A stretch of 6,354 nt of DNA. Source: JANQUM01 sp047630355 (GTDB lineage Bacteria; Bacteroidota; Bacteroidia; Cytophagales; Spirosomataceae). Position 1 is the stretch's first letter. Each line of letters opens with the position of its first letter. The stretch is taken from the NCBI GenBank assembly GCA_047630355.1, contig JBLHXN010000173.1:1-6354 (forward strand), in the 5' to 3' direction. Position numbers and translations under genes: made by a program. The notes below the pieces were generated by a model. That model saw nothing but the letters and a program-made list of their open reading frames with translations, was not told the DNA's origin and did not search any database. Below, piece by piece: positions 1 to 5,891 of this stretch.

Positions 1-1476
1 TTCATGGAAGAAATGAAACTCTTTTTGGTGAATACCATCGGAGTGACTGCTCCAATTACTGGAACAAATGCCTTGGCGGGAATTCAGGAAGCGATGCAAC
101 ACGAGAACATGGACTTCTACGATGACCACGCTTACTGGGATCATCCGCAATTTCCGGGTTCGGGTTTTGATCCAAACAACTTTTTGATTGATAATCAATC
201 ACTTACGAACAGTAACAGCTACAGTTCAATTACGAATGCCTTTTCCGGAATTCATAAATCTGACAAACCGCTAACTATTAGTGAATACAACAACGGGTTC
301 CCGAATATTTACCGAGCCGAAATGATTCCGGCAATGGCGGCCTATGGATCGTTCCACGGCATGGACGGCGTGATGTTCTTTGATTATAATTCTGAAGCTG
401 ATAACTCTTGGAATGCTGATTTCGTCAACGGTTTTTTCTCCATTCATAAAGACCACTCCGTAATGGGACTTTTCCCGTCTGCGGCGTACGCATACCGCAA
501 TGGTTTGATTCAGGAAGCCACGCCATTTTTGGTCAATTATTCGGAAAAGGATATTTACTTTTCGCACGAAAAAGATAATAACAGTCGCTGGGGGAAGTAC
601 ACCCCTTATGATAAAAGTATTCAATATTCGCAATCGCTGCAAGTAGGAAGTTACCGCGACGCTCAGGGGGTTTCGGCTCAAACATTGCCGACTCCACAAA
701 GCGGAACTCACATCACTTCAACTAACGAAACGGTTTTAAATACCACGAATAGTTTCTTGAAAACCGCTACGCCGAAATATATTTCGATAGCGGGAGACTT
801 TACAAAAAACGCTAACCAAACAGCGGGAGATTTAACGCTCGTTTCGGGAAGTGATCACGGTTCTATTACGTGGCTTTCGTTAACAAATCAAGGCTTGAGT
901 GAATCTGACACAACACTTCTTTCTGTTTCCTCCCGAATTCAGAATACAGGTATGACTTGGAATGGGGCGAATACAACCGTTACAAACTGGGGGAGCAGTC
1001 CAACTCAACTGTTGCCGTTATTAACAACCCTTCGCGTAAATAGTGATGCTCCGGCGATTCGTTTACATTTACTTTCGGTAACCGGAAGCCCAATTTCGTC
1101 CAAAGTTATTTCGCCCGTTTCATCGGGAGTGTTTGAGATTACAGTAAATCAAGCCGTTGACAAAACAATGTGGTACGCTCTGCAAGCAGTTGAACAGGGT
1201 GCGACAGTGTTAGCCGCCGAAGCTACAAGTGGAGAAGTTGCGTTATTTGTTTACCCAAACCCAACGCGAGATTCTATCACTGTTGGTTTTGAAATAGATT
1301 TACCCAAAACTGTTGAAATAGGCATTTTTGATAACTCGGGTCGTGAACAACTTAAGTTCTGGAAAACTTACCAAACGGCAGGAGCGAAGCAAGAAATCCT
1401 TACGTTGAATGGACTTTCGAGCGGAGCGTACACTATTCGCTTGAATAACCAGGCTGCGAGGATTGTGTTGGAGTAG
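1..1476 (+). CDS. Secreted glycoside hydrolase (clan A-like) with T9SS sorting domain, 5'-truncated
   Basis: This is the C-terminal part of an exported polysaccharide-degrading enzyme. The frame is open through base 1, so the ATG at 4 is probably internal; residue numbers below count from it. Residues 36-48 (DFYDDHAYWDHP region) resemble the H-x-Y strand of GH5-type TIM barrels, and ISEYNNGFPN at 92-101 puts E94 where the catalytic nucleophile at the end of a late barrel strand is expected. The acid/base strand (Asn-Glu motif) and signal peptide would lie upstream of the window. The barrel seems to end near residue 170; residues about 225-395 look beta-rich, like the accessory domain that follows such barrels. 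After a short linker, residues about 412-490 form a T9SS type A sorting domain, starting with FVYPNPTRDSITV (Y417-P-N-P) and ending with GLSSGAYTIRL and a short tail. The protein is therefore inferred to cross the outer membrane by the Por system and to be released or surface-anchored. The exact GH family and substrate cannot be fixed from this fragment. Confidence -1.
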   Translation, partial: FMEEMKLFLVNTIGVTAPITGTNALAGIQEAMQHENMDFYDDHAYWDHPQFPGSGFDPNNFLIDNQSLTNSNSYSSITNAFSGIHKSDKPLTISEYNNGFPNIYRAEMIPAMAAYGSFHGMDGVMFFDYNSEADNSWNADFVNGFFSIHKDHSVMGLFPSAAYAYRNGLIQEATPFLVNYSEKDIYFSHEKDNNSRWGKYTPYDKSIQYSQSLQVGSYRDAQGVSAQTLPTPQSGTHITSTNETVLNTTNSFLKTATPKYISIAGDFTKNANQTAGDLTLVSGSDHGSITWLSLTNQGLSESDTTLLSVSSRIQNTGMTWNGANTTVTNWGSSPTQLLPLLTTLRVNSDAPAIRLHLLSVTGSPISSKVISPVSSGVFEITVNQAVDKTMWYALQAVEQGATVLAAEATSGEVALFVYPNPTRDSITVGFEIDLPKTVEIGIFDNSGREQLKFWKTYQTAGAKQEILTLNGLSSGAYTIRLNNQAARIVLE

Positions 1477-1543
1477 GGTAGTGTAAAAACCGAGTTTATA
1501 GAAAGTAATATACCAACAAGTTCGCTGTTGTAACGGGTTTGGG

Positions 1544-1650
1544 CTTCGATAAATTCAGCCGGACAGCAACGGGTGTACAATGACTTTTTTGTTAAACAGG
1601 AAGTTATTTGGCTTGGCACTAAAGAGGGTGCCAGCTTGAGCCCGTCGAAG
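1544..1650. repeat. REP-like element, two diverged inverted arms (copy 1)
   Basis: The 241-base gap between the hydrolase and the decarboxylase holds no credible gene but carries a repeat. Arm B (1630-1650) matches the arm at 3157-3177 at 17 of 21 positions, and all four differences are transitions. Arm A (1544-1564, starting CTTCGATAAATTCAGCC) matches the reverse complement of that same arm at about 16 of 21 positions. Both contain the (C)TTCGA/TCGAAG core and the TCAG/CTGAG segment. The arms here are ordered reverse-then-forward. A separate short stem, TGGCAC (1614-1619) with GTGCCA (1628-1633) around an 8-base loop, overlaps the start of arm B. No T-tract follows, so it is not an obvious terminator for the hydrolase. 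Similar CCTGAG...TCGAAG palindromic repeats are common between genes in many bacteria; calling it REP-like is inference. Confidence -1.
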
Positions 1651-1687
1651 GTAGTCTCGTTAAAAAAACGCTGTATGTTTTCTAATA

Positions 1688-1704
1688 ACTATTCTAAAAA
1701 TAGT
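1688..1704. promoter_or_regulatory. Small dyad ahead of the decarboxylase start
   Basis: ACTATT (1688-1693) and AATAGT (1699-1704) are perfect inverted copies 5 bases apart, ending 13 bases before the ATG at 1718. The place suits an operator or a leader hairpin, but the arms are short and AT-rich, so chance is a real alternative. No convincing TAnnTTTG promoter is visible upstream; TATGTTTT at 1674-1681 is the nearest partial match and has no clear -33 element. Confidence -1.
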
Positions 1705-1717
1705 AAAATACATTATA

Positions 1718-3145
1718 ATGAATCAAATCCTCAAATCTGCTTATAATCCAGACGATTTCCGTAAACAAGCTCATGGCTTAGTAGATCAATTGGCGGATTA
1801 TCTCGAAAAGATACAATTTCAGCCGAATGATGTTTTGGCGATTCCGTTTGAAGAACCTGAATCAACGTACGAATTTTGGAAGGAAGATTACGAACAAAAA
1901 GACGGCGGTATTTCAGACTTCTACGAAAAAGTAATTGATAAATCCGTTCATATTCATCATCCACTTTATATGGGTCATCAGGTTTCGCCGCCGCTGCCAC
2001 TCGTTGCGGCAACTTCTATGCTGACGGCGTTGCTGAATAATGGCATGGCGGTGTACGAAATGGGCTTGGTGTCTAATCCTCTGGAGCGAATAATTTCGGA
2101 AATTCTCACTGAAAGAATTGGTTACGGAAAAGAAGCGGGCGGTTTGCTTACTTCGGGCGGAACGTTGGCAAACTTGACGGCTCTGCTTGCCGCGAGAGCA
2201 AATAAAACTAAGGTTTGGGGCGAAGGAAGCGATAAAAAATTAGCCGTCATGGTTTCAGAAGAAGCTCATTACTGCATTGACCGAGCTGCCCGAATTATGG
2301 GAATGGGATCGGAGGGAATCATCAAAATTCCGTCGAATGAGAAATTTCAGCTACGGGCAGAATTACTCGAAGAATACTTAAAAATTGCGGAGGAAAAAGG
2401 CTTTCAGGTTATTTGCATCGTGGGAAGTGCGTGTTCAACTTCAACCGGAAGTTACGACGACTTAAACGCAATCGCTGATTTTGCCGAAAAGTACAGTATT
2501 TGGTTTCACGTAGACGGAGCTCACGGAGCGGCGGTGGTTTTCTCGGAAAAATACAGACACCTCGTTAGCGGACTTCGGCGGGCAGATTCCGTGACTTTAG
2601 ATTGGCACAAAATGTTGATGGTTCCGGCGTTGGCAACATCAGTGACTTTTAAACGAAATGCTGATTCGTACCGAACGTTTCAACAAAAAGCTCAGTACTT
2701 ATGGGATAATCAGGAGTCGGAAGACTGGTTTAATTCGGGGAAACGGACGTTTGAATGTACGAAACTCATGATGAGCGTAAAAATTTACAGTATTATCAAA
2801 ATGTACGGAGAAGAAGTATTCACCGAAAACGTGAATTCCCTCTACAATTTAGCTCGCACCTTTTCTCAAATGATTCAGAAAGAATCCAATTTTGGATTGG
2901 CGGTTACTCCACAAAGTAATATTGTCTGCTTTCGATGGGTAAAAGGAGCGGAGAACAACCTGAATGAATTGAATTCAACAATCCGTAAACATTTGTTGAC
3001 AACTGGGCGATTTTATGTTGTACAAACTACACTAAATAATGAAGTTTATTTGCGGGTTTCGTTGATGAACGCTCTAACAACGGAAGCGGATTTAAGGGAA
3101 TTGTTGAAAGAAATAGGGGAGATTGCTTCTGCAATTAACAAATGA
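1718..3145 (+). CDS. PLP-dependent group II amino-acid decarboxylase
   Basis: This 475-residue cytosolic enzyme of the aspartate-aminotransferase fold (pyridoxal-dependent decarboxylase family, Pfam PF00282 type) removes CO2 from an L-amino acid to give an amine. Visible landmarks in order are: HPLYMGHQ (residues about 81-88), a substrate-side motif; LTSGGTLANL with S146-G-G-T149 for the PLP phosphate; H184 in EEAHYC, the ring-stacking histidine; HVDGAHG with D266, which pairs with the pyridine nitrogen; and DWHKML with K298, the Schiff-base lysine. Length is normal for the family and every core residue is present, so it should be active. The ATG at 1718 follows an A/T-rich leader without a Shine-Dalgarno sequence, usual for Bacteroidota. 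The stop TGA is directly followed in frame by TAA. The substrate cannot be read from sequence: 2,4-diaminobutyrate, aromatic amino acids, lysine and acidic amino acids are all used in this family. No partner gene, such as a transporter or aminotransferase, lies beside it to decide. Confidence -1.
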   Translation: MNQILKSAYNPDDFRKQAHGLVDQLADYLEKIQFQPNDVLAIPFEEPESTYEFWKEDYEQKDGGISDFYEKVIDKSVHIHHPLYMGHQVSPPLPLVAATSMLTALLNNGMAVYEMGLVSNPLERIISEILTERIGYGKEAGGLLTSGGTLANLTALLAARANKTKVWGEGSDKKLAVMVSEEAHYCIDRAARIMGMGSEGIIKIPSNEKFQLRAELLEEYLKIAEEKGFQVICIVGSACSTSTGSYDDLNAIADFAEKYSIWFHVDGAHGAAVVFSEKYRHLVSGLRRADSVTLDWHKMLMVPALATSVTFKRNADSYRTFQQKAQYLWDNQESEDWFNSGKRTFECTKLMMSVKIYSIIKMYGEEVFTENVNSLYNLARTFSQMIQKESNFGLAVTPQSNIVCFRWVKGAENNLNELNSTIRKHLLTTGRFYVVQTTLNNEVYLRVSLMNALTTEADLRELLKEIGEIASAINK

Positions 3146-3146
3146 T

Positions 3147-3229
3147 AAGAAAAAAAGTCAGCCTGAGCTTGTCGAAGTCCACGAAGAGCGAGTTTGTTAC
3201 TGTTCGGGAATGCCTTGGCTCAGGCTGAC
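3147..3229 (-). terminator. Likely intrinsic terminator of the reductase gene
   Basis: Read on the minus strand, the reductase stop is followed within about 20 bases by the 12-bp stem and then by a T-rich stretch, the complement of AAGAAAAAA at 3148-3156. This fits a Rho-independent terminator, except that the loop of about 49 bases is long. On the plus strand the stem is followed by AAAGAAAATTA, not T, so it should not stop decarboxylase transcripts in the same way. Confidence -1.
3157..3229. repeat. REP-like inverted repeat (copy 2) between convergent genes
   Basis: GTCAGCCTGAGC (3157-3168) and GCTCAGGCTGAC (3218-3229) are perfect 12-bp inverted arms. The left arm continues as TTGTCGAAG to 3177; the right arm is diverged in the matching part (TTCGGGAA and TGCCTTG at 3203-3217). 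The arms run forward-then-reverse, opposite to the element at 1544-1650, with which the left arm shares 17 of 21 bases. It fills most of the 102 bases between two convergent genes. Confidence -1.
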
Positions 3230-3247
3230 AAAGAAAATTAAAGACTA

Positions 3248-4246
3248 TTAAGCTACTTTAAGTACCATTTTTCCGGTATTAGCTCCGCTAAATAGTTTCA
3301 TTAATGTTTCCTGAAAGGCTTTTACGCCACCTTCTTCTACGTGGTAATTAGCGTTTAATTTGCCGGCTGCAATCCATCCGCCCATTTCCTTGGCGGCTTT
3401 TCCGTAATTAGCAGCGTTGTCAAATACTACAATTCCTTCCATTCTGGCACGATTTACCAATAAAGAAAGGTAGTTTTTCGGACCTTCTGATTCCGTTGCG
3501 TTATATTGAGAAATTGCCCCACAAATAACAATACGGGCTCTTTTGTTGATAAGTGTCAACATGGTATCTAATATCTCACCACCTACGTTATCGAAATAGA
3601 CATCAACTCCGCTGGGGCAGGCTTTTGCAATACCTTTGCGTAAACCATCTTCTTTGTAATCTACGCAAGCATCGAAGCCTAATTCGTTGACTACGTAATC
3701 GCACTTGTCTTTTCCTCCGGCAATTCCGACTACGCGGCAACCTTTAATTTTGGCAATTTGTCCAACAACACTTCCGACAGAGCCCGCTGCTCCCGAAACT
3801 ACTACGGTTTCGCCTTCTTTAGGTTGTCCGGTGTCTAAAATTCCGAAGTATGCTGTCATTCCTGACATTCCGAGCGTACCGAGGTAAACTGGTAAATCAA
3901 CGAACGATGTGTCAACCTTAACTAAATCTGTAGCGGGTAAAGCTGCGTATTCTTGAACGCCTACGTTTCCGGTCACAAGATCACCTTTCTTAAATTTATC
4001 GTCTTTAGATTCTACTACTTCCCCCGCACCCAAGGCACGCATTACATCACCGATTTCAACGGGTTTGATATAACTGCGGCTGGTGTTCATCCAACCACGC
4101 ATAGCGGGATCAATTGATAAATAATGCGTTTTTATTAATACTTCACCATCGTTCAGTTCTTGCAATTCAGATTCTTCGATTTTCCAGCATTCATCCGTCG
4201 GTTCTCCCACAGGACGCTTCATAAGTTTAACTTGTGTGTTTTGCAT
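3248..4246 (-). CDS. NADPH-dependent oxidoreductase, CurA/LTB4-dehydrogenase type (MDR superfamily)
   Basis: This complete 332-residue cytosolic zinc-independent medium-chain reductase probably reduces the C=C bond of alpha,beta-unsaturated carbonyl compounds with NADPH. Residues 1-115 form the GroES-like domain, including the family signature YLSIDPAMRGWM (42-53). TLGMSGMTAY (124-133) leads into the Rossmann domain, with the nucleotide loop SGAAGSVGSVVGQ (151-163). GCRVVGIAGG (169-178) follows; YFDNVGG (217-223) and CGAISQYN (242-249) are typical of this group. The order and wording of motifs closely resemble E. coli CurA (curcumin/dihydrocurcumin reductase), though natural substrates in the family are poorly known, so no symbol is assigned. 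No zinc-ligand cysteine cluster is seen, as expected. The start is ATG, preceded by ATAATATT-like A/T-rich sequence. It is monocistronic: it converges on the decarboxylase and diverges from the decayed redoxin gene. It may be controlled through the dyad at 4279-4300. Confidence -1.
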   Translation of the reverse strand: MQNTQVKLMKRPVGEPTDECWKIEESELQELNDGEVLIKTHYLSIDPAMRGWMNTSRSYIKPVEIGDVMRALGAGEVVESKDDKFKKGDLVTGNVGVQEYAALPATDLVKVDTSFVDLPVYLGTLGMSGMTAYFGILDTGQPKEGETVVVSGAAGSVGSVVGQIAKIKGCRVVGIAGGKDKCDYVVNELGFDACVDYKEDGLRKGIAKACPSGVDVYFDNVGGEILDTMLTLINKRARIVICGAISQYNATESEGPKNYLSLLVNRARMEGIVVFDNAANYGKAAKEMGGWIAAGKLNANYHVEEGGVKAFQETLMKLFSGANTGKMVLKVA

Positions 4247-4278
4247 AATATTGAGTTATAGTTTGATGAAACGGTGTT

Positions 4279-4300
4279 CATTCTCTTAAAGAAGAGAATG
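4279..4300. promoter_or_regulatory. Perfect 9-bp dyad between divergent genes (operator or 5' mRNA hairpin)
   Basis: CATTCTCTT (4279-4287) and AAGAGAATG (4292-4300) are exact inverted repeats with a 4-base centre. The dyad lies 32 bases before the reductase start and directly abuts the candidate -7 box (4301-4308), so it would cover the reductase transcription start. That position suits a repressor site. It could instead fold as a hairpin at the 5' end of the reductase mRNA. No T-tract follows immediately on either strand, so a terminator is less likely. No regulator gene is nearby. Confidence -1.
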
Positions 4301-4331
4301 CAAATACGTTTTTGTTTGAAGATAAGCCAAA
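4301..4331 (-). promoter_or_regulatory. Candidate promoter of the reductase gene
   Basis: On the minus strand TTTG (complement of 4328-4331) is followed after exactly 19 bases by CGTATTTG (complement of 4301-4308). Spacing and TTTG halves fit the Bacteroidota form TTTG-N19-TAnnTTTG, but the TA of the -7 box is replaced by CG, so the match is partial. Confidence -1.
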
Positions 4332-4377
4332 TTCTTTTGTGATTTTGTCGACAACTATTCTCTGGGAGAGAAAAGCT

Positions 4378-5268
4378 GTGAGGAAGAAAATAATATCTAT
4401 TTGCTTATTAATATTTCTTGGTTCAAGTGTTTTTGCTCAGGAAGGCGTAGTTTCTCAGAATATTCAGGTGGGTGTTGAAGTTCCTAATTTCGAAATACAG
4501 GTTTTGACCAGTGAAGGTTCTGTAATGACGAACATACGGGATTACCGCGGAAGGTTAGTCATTCTGGAATTTTGGGCAACTTACTGCGGACCTTGGTTGC
4601 CAGCAGCAATGTAAATGATACCGCCTTAGTTCCGTATTCTTTAGAGGACAATAGTTTTTATAAAGTAATTACCTCGCCGCAAGCGGAGGGAATTCAATCG
4701 CAGGTGAATAAAAAAGCATCAAACGAATACGAGTTCATAAACTGCACCGTACCAATGATGTATCAGTCTCTTTACCAAACAACTCTAAAAGTTACTGATG
4801 AGCGGCCTTGTCTTGAAGTAACCCAATAAACTAAGTATTTGCTTCAGGGAAATTACCAGTATTGTATGAAGCTTAAAGTTCCGCAGAAGCAAGAAAGTAA
4901 CATAGGGTTAATTGTAATGAAGCACCTGGAGGAGTTTTTTATCAAACCCCAAAATGAAGTGCGGATTCGTAATGTATATGCACTCGTGATTAGTAAGTCA
5001 GACTCACTTTACACTGACTCGCCTTCAACTTCGCCAGAAGGAAATATGAGTATAAAACAATTCATATCTTTATTGTGGGAAACGCGATTGGTAGATAAAC
5101 CCATAGTGAACGATAGTGGATTGCCAGATGATACCATTGTGAATATAGAAATCCCAACGCAGGTTTATCAGGTAGATGAGCGTTTGGCAAGTATTGGAAT
5201 GTGGTTAGAATTCAAAGTTAAAAGAAACGGACTGCCTGATTTTGCACGAAGATGTGCCATCGTCCTGA
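4378..5268 (+). pseudogene. Decayed exported TlpA/thioredoxin-like protein with a C-terminal accessory domain
   Basis: The reading begins at GTG 4378, with GGGAGAG 7 bases upstream and a signal peptide (basic start, hydrophobic IISICLLIFLGSSVFA, likely cut before QEG). A TlpA/redoxin start follows (VGVEVPNFEIQVLTSEG, then GRLVILEFWATYCGPW). The active site is CGPW: C70 is kept but the second cysteine is W73 (TGG at 4594-4596). That frame stops at 4612-4614. The rest continues in another frame from about 4600, so most of the thioredoxin fold is missing, consistent with an internal deletion. The downstream frame reads through NVNDTALVPYSLED and YEFINCTVPMMY, then hits TAA at 4827-4829, and resumes in the same frame as TKYLLQGNYQYCMKLKVP to GMWLEFKVK. 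One extra A in the run 5220-5223 shifts it; dropping it gives KETDCLILHEDVPSS and a TGA at 5266-5268. The second half resembles the accessory domain that follows redoxin domains in some Bacteroidota proteins (DUF3738-like, from memory). Three lesions plus a lost catalytic residue make a pseudogene much likelier than several small proteins. A weak upstream match, TTTG 4315-4318 with TGATTTTG 4340-4347, may be its old promoter. Confidence -1.
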
Positions 5269-5319
5269 ACATCAACTTGGTAAGTTATCACGTGTATCAA
5301 ACAAACATTTCTATATTCT

Positions 5320-5350
5320 TTTGTGAATTTGGATAAAATGACTATTTTTG
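5320..5350 (+). promoter_or_regulatory. Promoter of the rpmG transcription unit
   Basis: TTTG (5320-5323), exactly 19 bases, then TATTTTTG (5343-5350) followed by C: a full match to the Bacteroidota primary-sigma form TTTG-N19-TAnnTTTG. Transcription should start near 5356, giving a leader of about 40 bases. The promoter begins about 50 bases after the remnant stop of the decayed redoxin gene. Confidence -1.
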
Positions 5351-5394
5351 CACCCCGTATAAAATTCGAGATAATTATTTAATCATATATAGCA

Positions 5395-5577
5395 ATGGCT
5401 AAGAAAGGAAATCGTGTACAGGTAATTCTTCAGTGCACCGAGCATAAGGAGACCGGAATGCCGGGCATGTCACGTTACATCACCACCAAAAATCGTAAAA
5501 ATACGACAACTCGTTTAGAGTTGAAGAAGTATAATCCTTATTTAAGAAAGGTTACCCTTCACAAAGAAATTAAATAA
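5395..5577 (+). CDS. rpmG: 50S ribosomal protein L33
   Basis: This is a 60-residue component of the large ribosomal subunit. MAKKGNRVQVILQC at the start, then SRYITTKNRKNT, LELKKYNPYLRKV and the basic end are diagnostic of L33, and the length is normal for the Bacteroidota version. Only one cysteine (C14) is present instead of the two CxxC pairs of the zinc-binding form, so this is the zinc-independent (C-minus) type. It is the first gene of a two-gene unit: a strong promoter lies at 5320-5350, and the DUF4295 gene follows after 52 bases. The gene for L28 (rpmB), which usually precedes rpmG in this phylum, is not upstream here; the decayed redoxin gene stands in that place. Confidence -1.
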   Translation: MAKKGNRVQVILQCTEHKETGMPGMSRYITTKNRKNTTTRLELKKYNPYLRKVTLHKEIK

Positions 5578-5581
5578 ATTT

Positions 5582-5606
5582 GCTGAGCTAACTAATGTTA
5601 ATCAGC
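5582..5606 (+). other. Small hairpin between rpmG and the DUF4295 gene
   Basis: GCTGA (5582-5586) pairs with TCAGC (5602-5606), and inside it TAAC (5589-5592) pairs with GTTA (5597-5600) around a TAAT loop, with a small asymmetric internal bulge. It starts 4 bases after the rpmG stop codon and has no T-tract, so it is not a terminator. It may stabilise or separate the two messages; it may also be chance. Confidence -1.
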
Positions 5607-5629
5607 CAAACCTTAAATAATACTGAATC

Positions 5630-5785
5630 ATGGCAAAGAAAGTAGTAGCCGGGTACCGCGATAAATCTGCGGCCAAAAGTTATGCAAAAGTTATAAAAGC
5701 AATCAAGTCTCCAAAGACGGGTGCTTACTCTTTTAAAGAAGAAATGGTATTGGCTGACAATGTTCAGGCAAAATTGAAGAACTAA
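5630..5785 (+). CDS. DUF4295 family small protein
   Basis: This 51-residue basic protein, too short for usual ORF cut-offs, reads MAKKVVAGYRDKSAAKSY at the start and IKSPKTGAYSFKEEMV in the middle, ending QAKLKN. This pattern is the DUF4295 family, found in Bacteroidota just after rpmG and probably ribosome- or translation-linked; its role is not established. The ATG at 5630 is the only start that keeps the conserved MAKK beginning shared with the L33 start. It is co-transcribed with rpmG, and its stop at 5783-5785 is followed 28 bases later by a strong terminator. In many relatives ftsY comes next; here it does not. Confidence -1.
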   Translation: MAKKVVAGYRDKSAAKSYAKVIKAIKSPKTGAYSFKEEMVLADNVQAKLKN

Positions 5786-5813
5786 ATCTTAGTTCACACA
5801 AGAATTTACCTTG

Positions 5814-5850
5814 AAGCTCTTCGTCTTATGGCGAAGAGCTTTCTTTTTTT
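5814..5850 (+). terminator. Intrinsic terminator of the rpmG-DUF4295 unit
   Basis: AAGCTCTTCG (5814-5823) pairs perfectly with CGAAGAGCTT (5832-5841) around an 8-base loop, followed by TCTTTTTTT (5842-5850). This 10-bp stem with its U-tract is a classic Rho-independent terminator on the plus strand and closes the ribosomal unit. Confidence -1.
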
Positions 5851-5878
5851 CGAGGTTTTATATTTACTTTTACCTTTG
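5848..5878 (+). promoter_or_regulatory. Promoter of the thioesterase gene, abutting the terminator
   Basis: TACCTTTG (5871-5878) is a full match to the Bacteroidota -7 box TAnnTTTG. At the 19-base spacing the -33 position reads TTTC (5848-5851) rather than TTTG, sharing its T residues with the preceding terminator. The start codon at 5892 is only 13 bases beyond the box, so the mRNA leader would be about 6-9 bases. Confidence -1.
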
Positions 5879-5891
5879 AAAATTTCTAAAA

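Noticed and set aside
271..711. Minus-strand open frame of 146 codons
   Set aside because: Lies wholly opposite the hydrolase coding sequence; its translation has no recognisable motif and reads as a shadow.
1368..1619. Minus-strand open frame of 83 codons spanning the hydrolase end and the gap
   Set aside because: It overlaps the conserved sorting domain and the repeat arm, with no family likeness or plausible leader.
1614..1633. TGGCAC/GTGCCA stem as terminator of the hydrolase gene
   Set aside because: No T-tract follows on the plus strand and it lies about 140 bases after the stop codon.
1731..2012. Minus-strand open frame of 93 codons
   Set aside because: Antisense to the conserved start of the decarboxylase; no motif.
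1544..3229. Insertion sequence or composite transposon bounded by the repeats
   Set aside because: No transposase frame, no target duplication seen, and the enclosed genes are ordinary metabolic ones; the arms fit REP-like repeats better.
3705..3887. Plus-strand open frame of 60 codons, proline/threonine-rich
   Set aside because: Antisense shadow of the Rossmann region of the reductase.
4312..4377. TTG at 4312 as start of the TlpA-like protein
   Set aside because: It would put 22 non-hydrophobic residues ahead of the signal peptide; GTG 4378 with GGGAGAG upstream places the signal at the N-terminus.
4572..5336. Two separate small proteins, 4572-4829 and 4839-5336
   Set aside because: They share one frame, split only by the TAA at 4827-4829, lack starts with leaders, and continue the same decayed protein; the tail after 5223 is out-of-frame read-through into the rpmG promoter.
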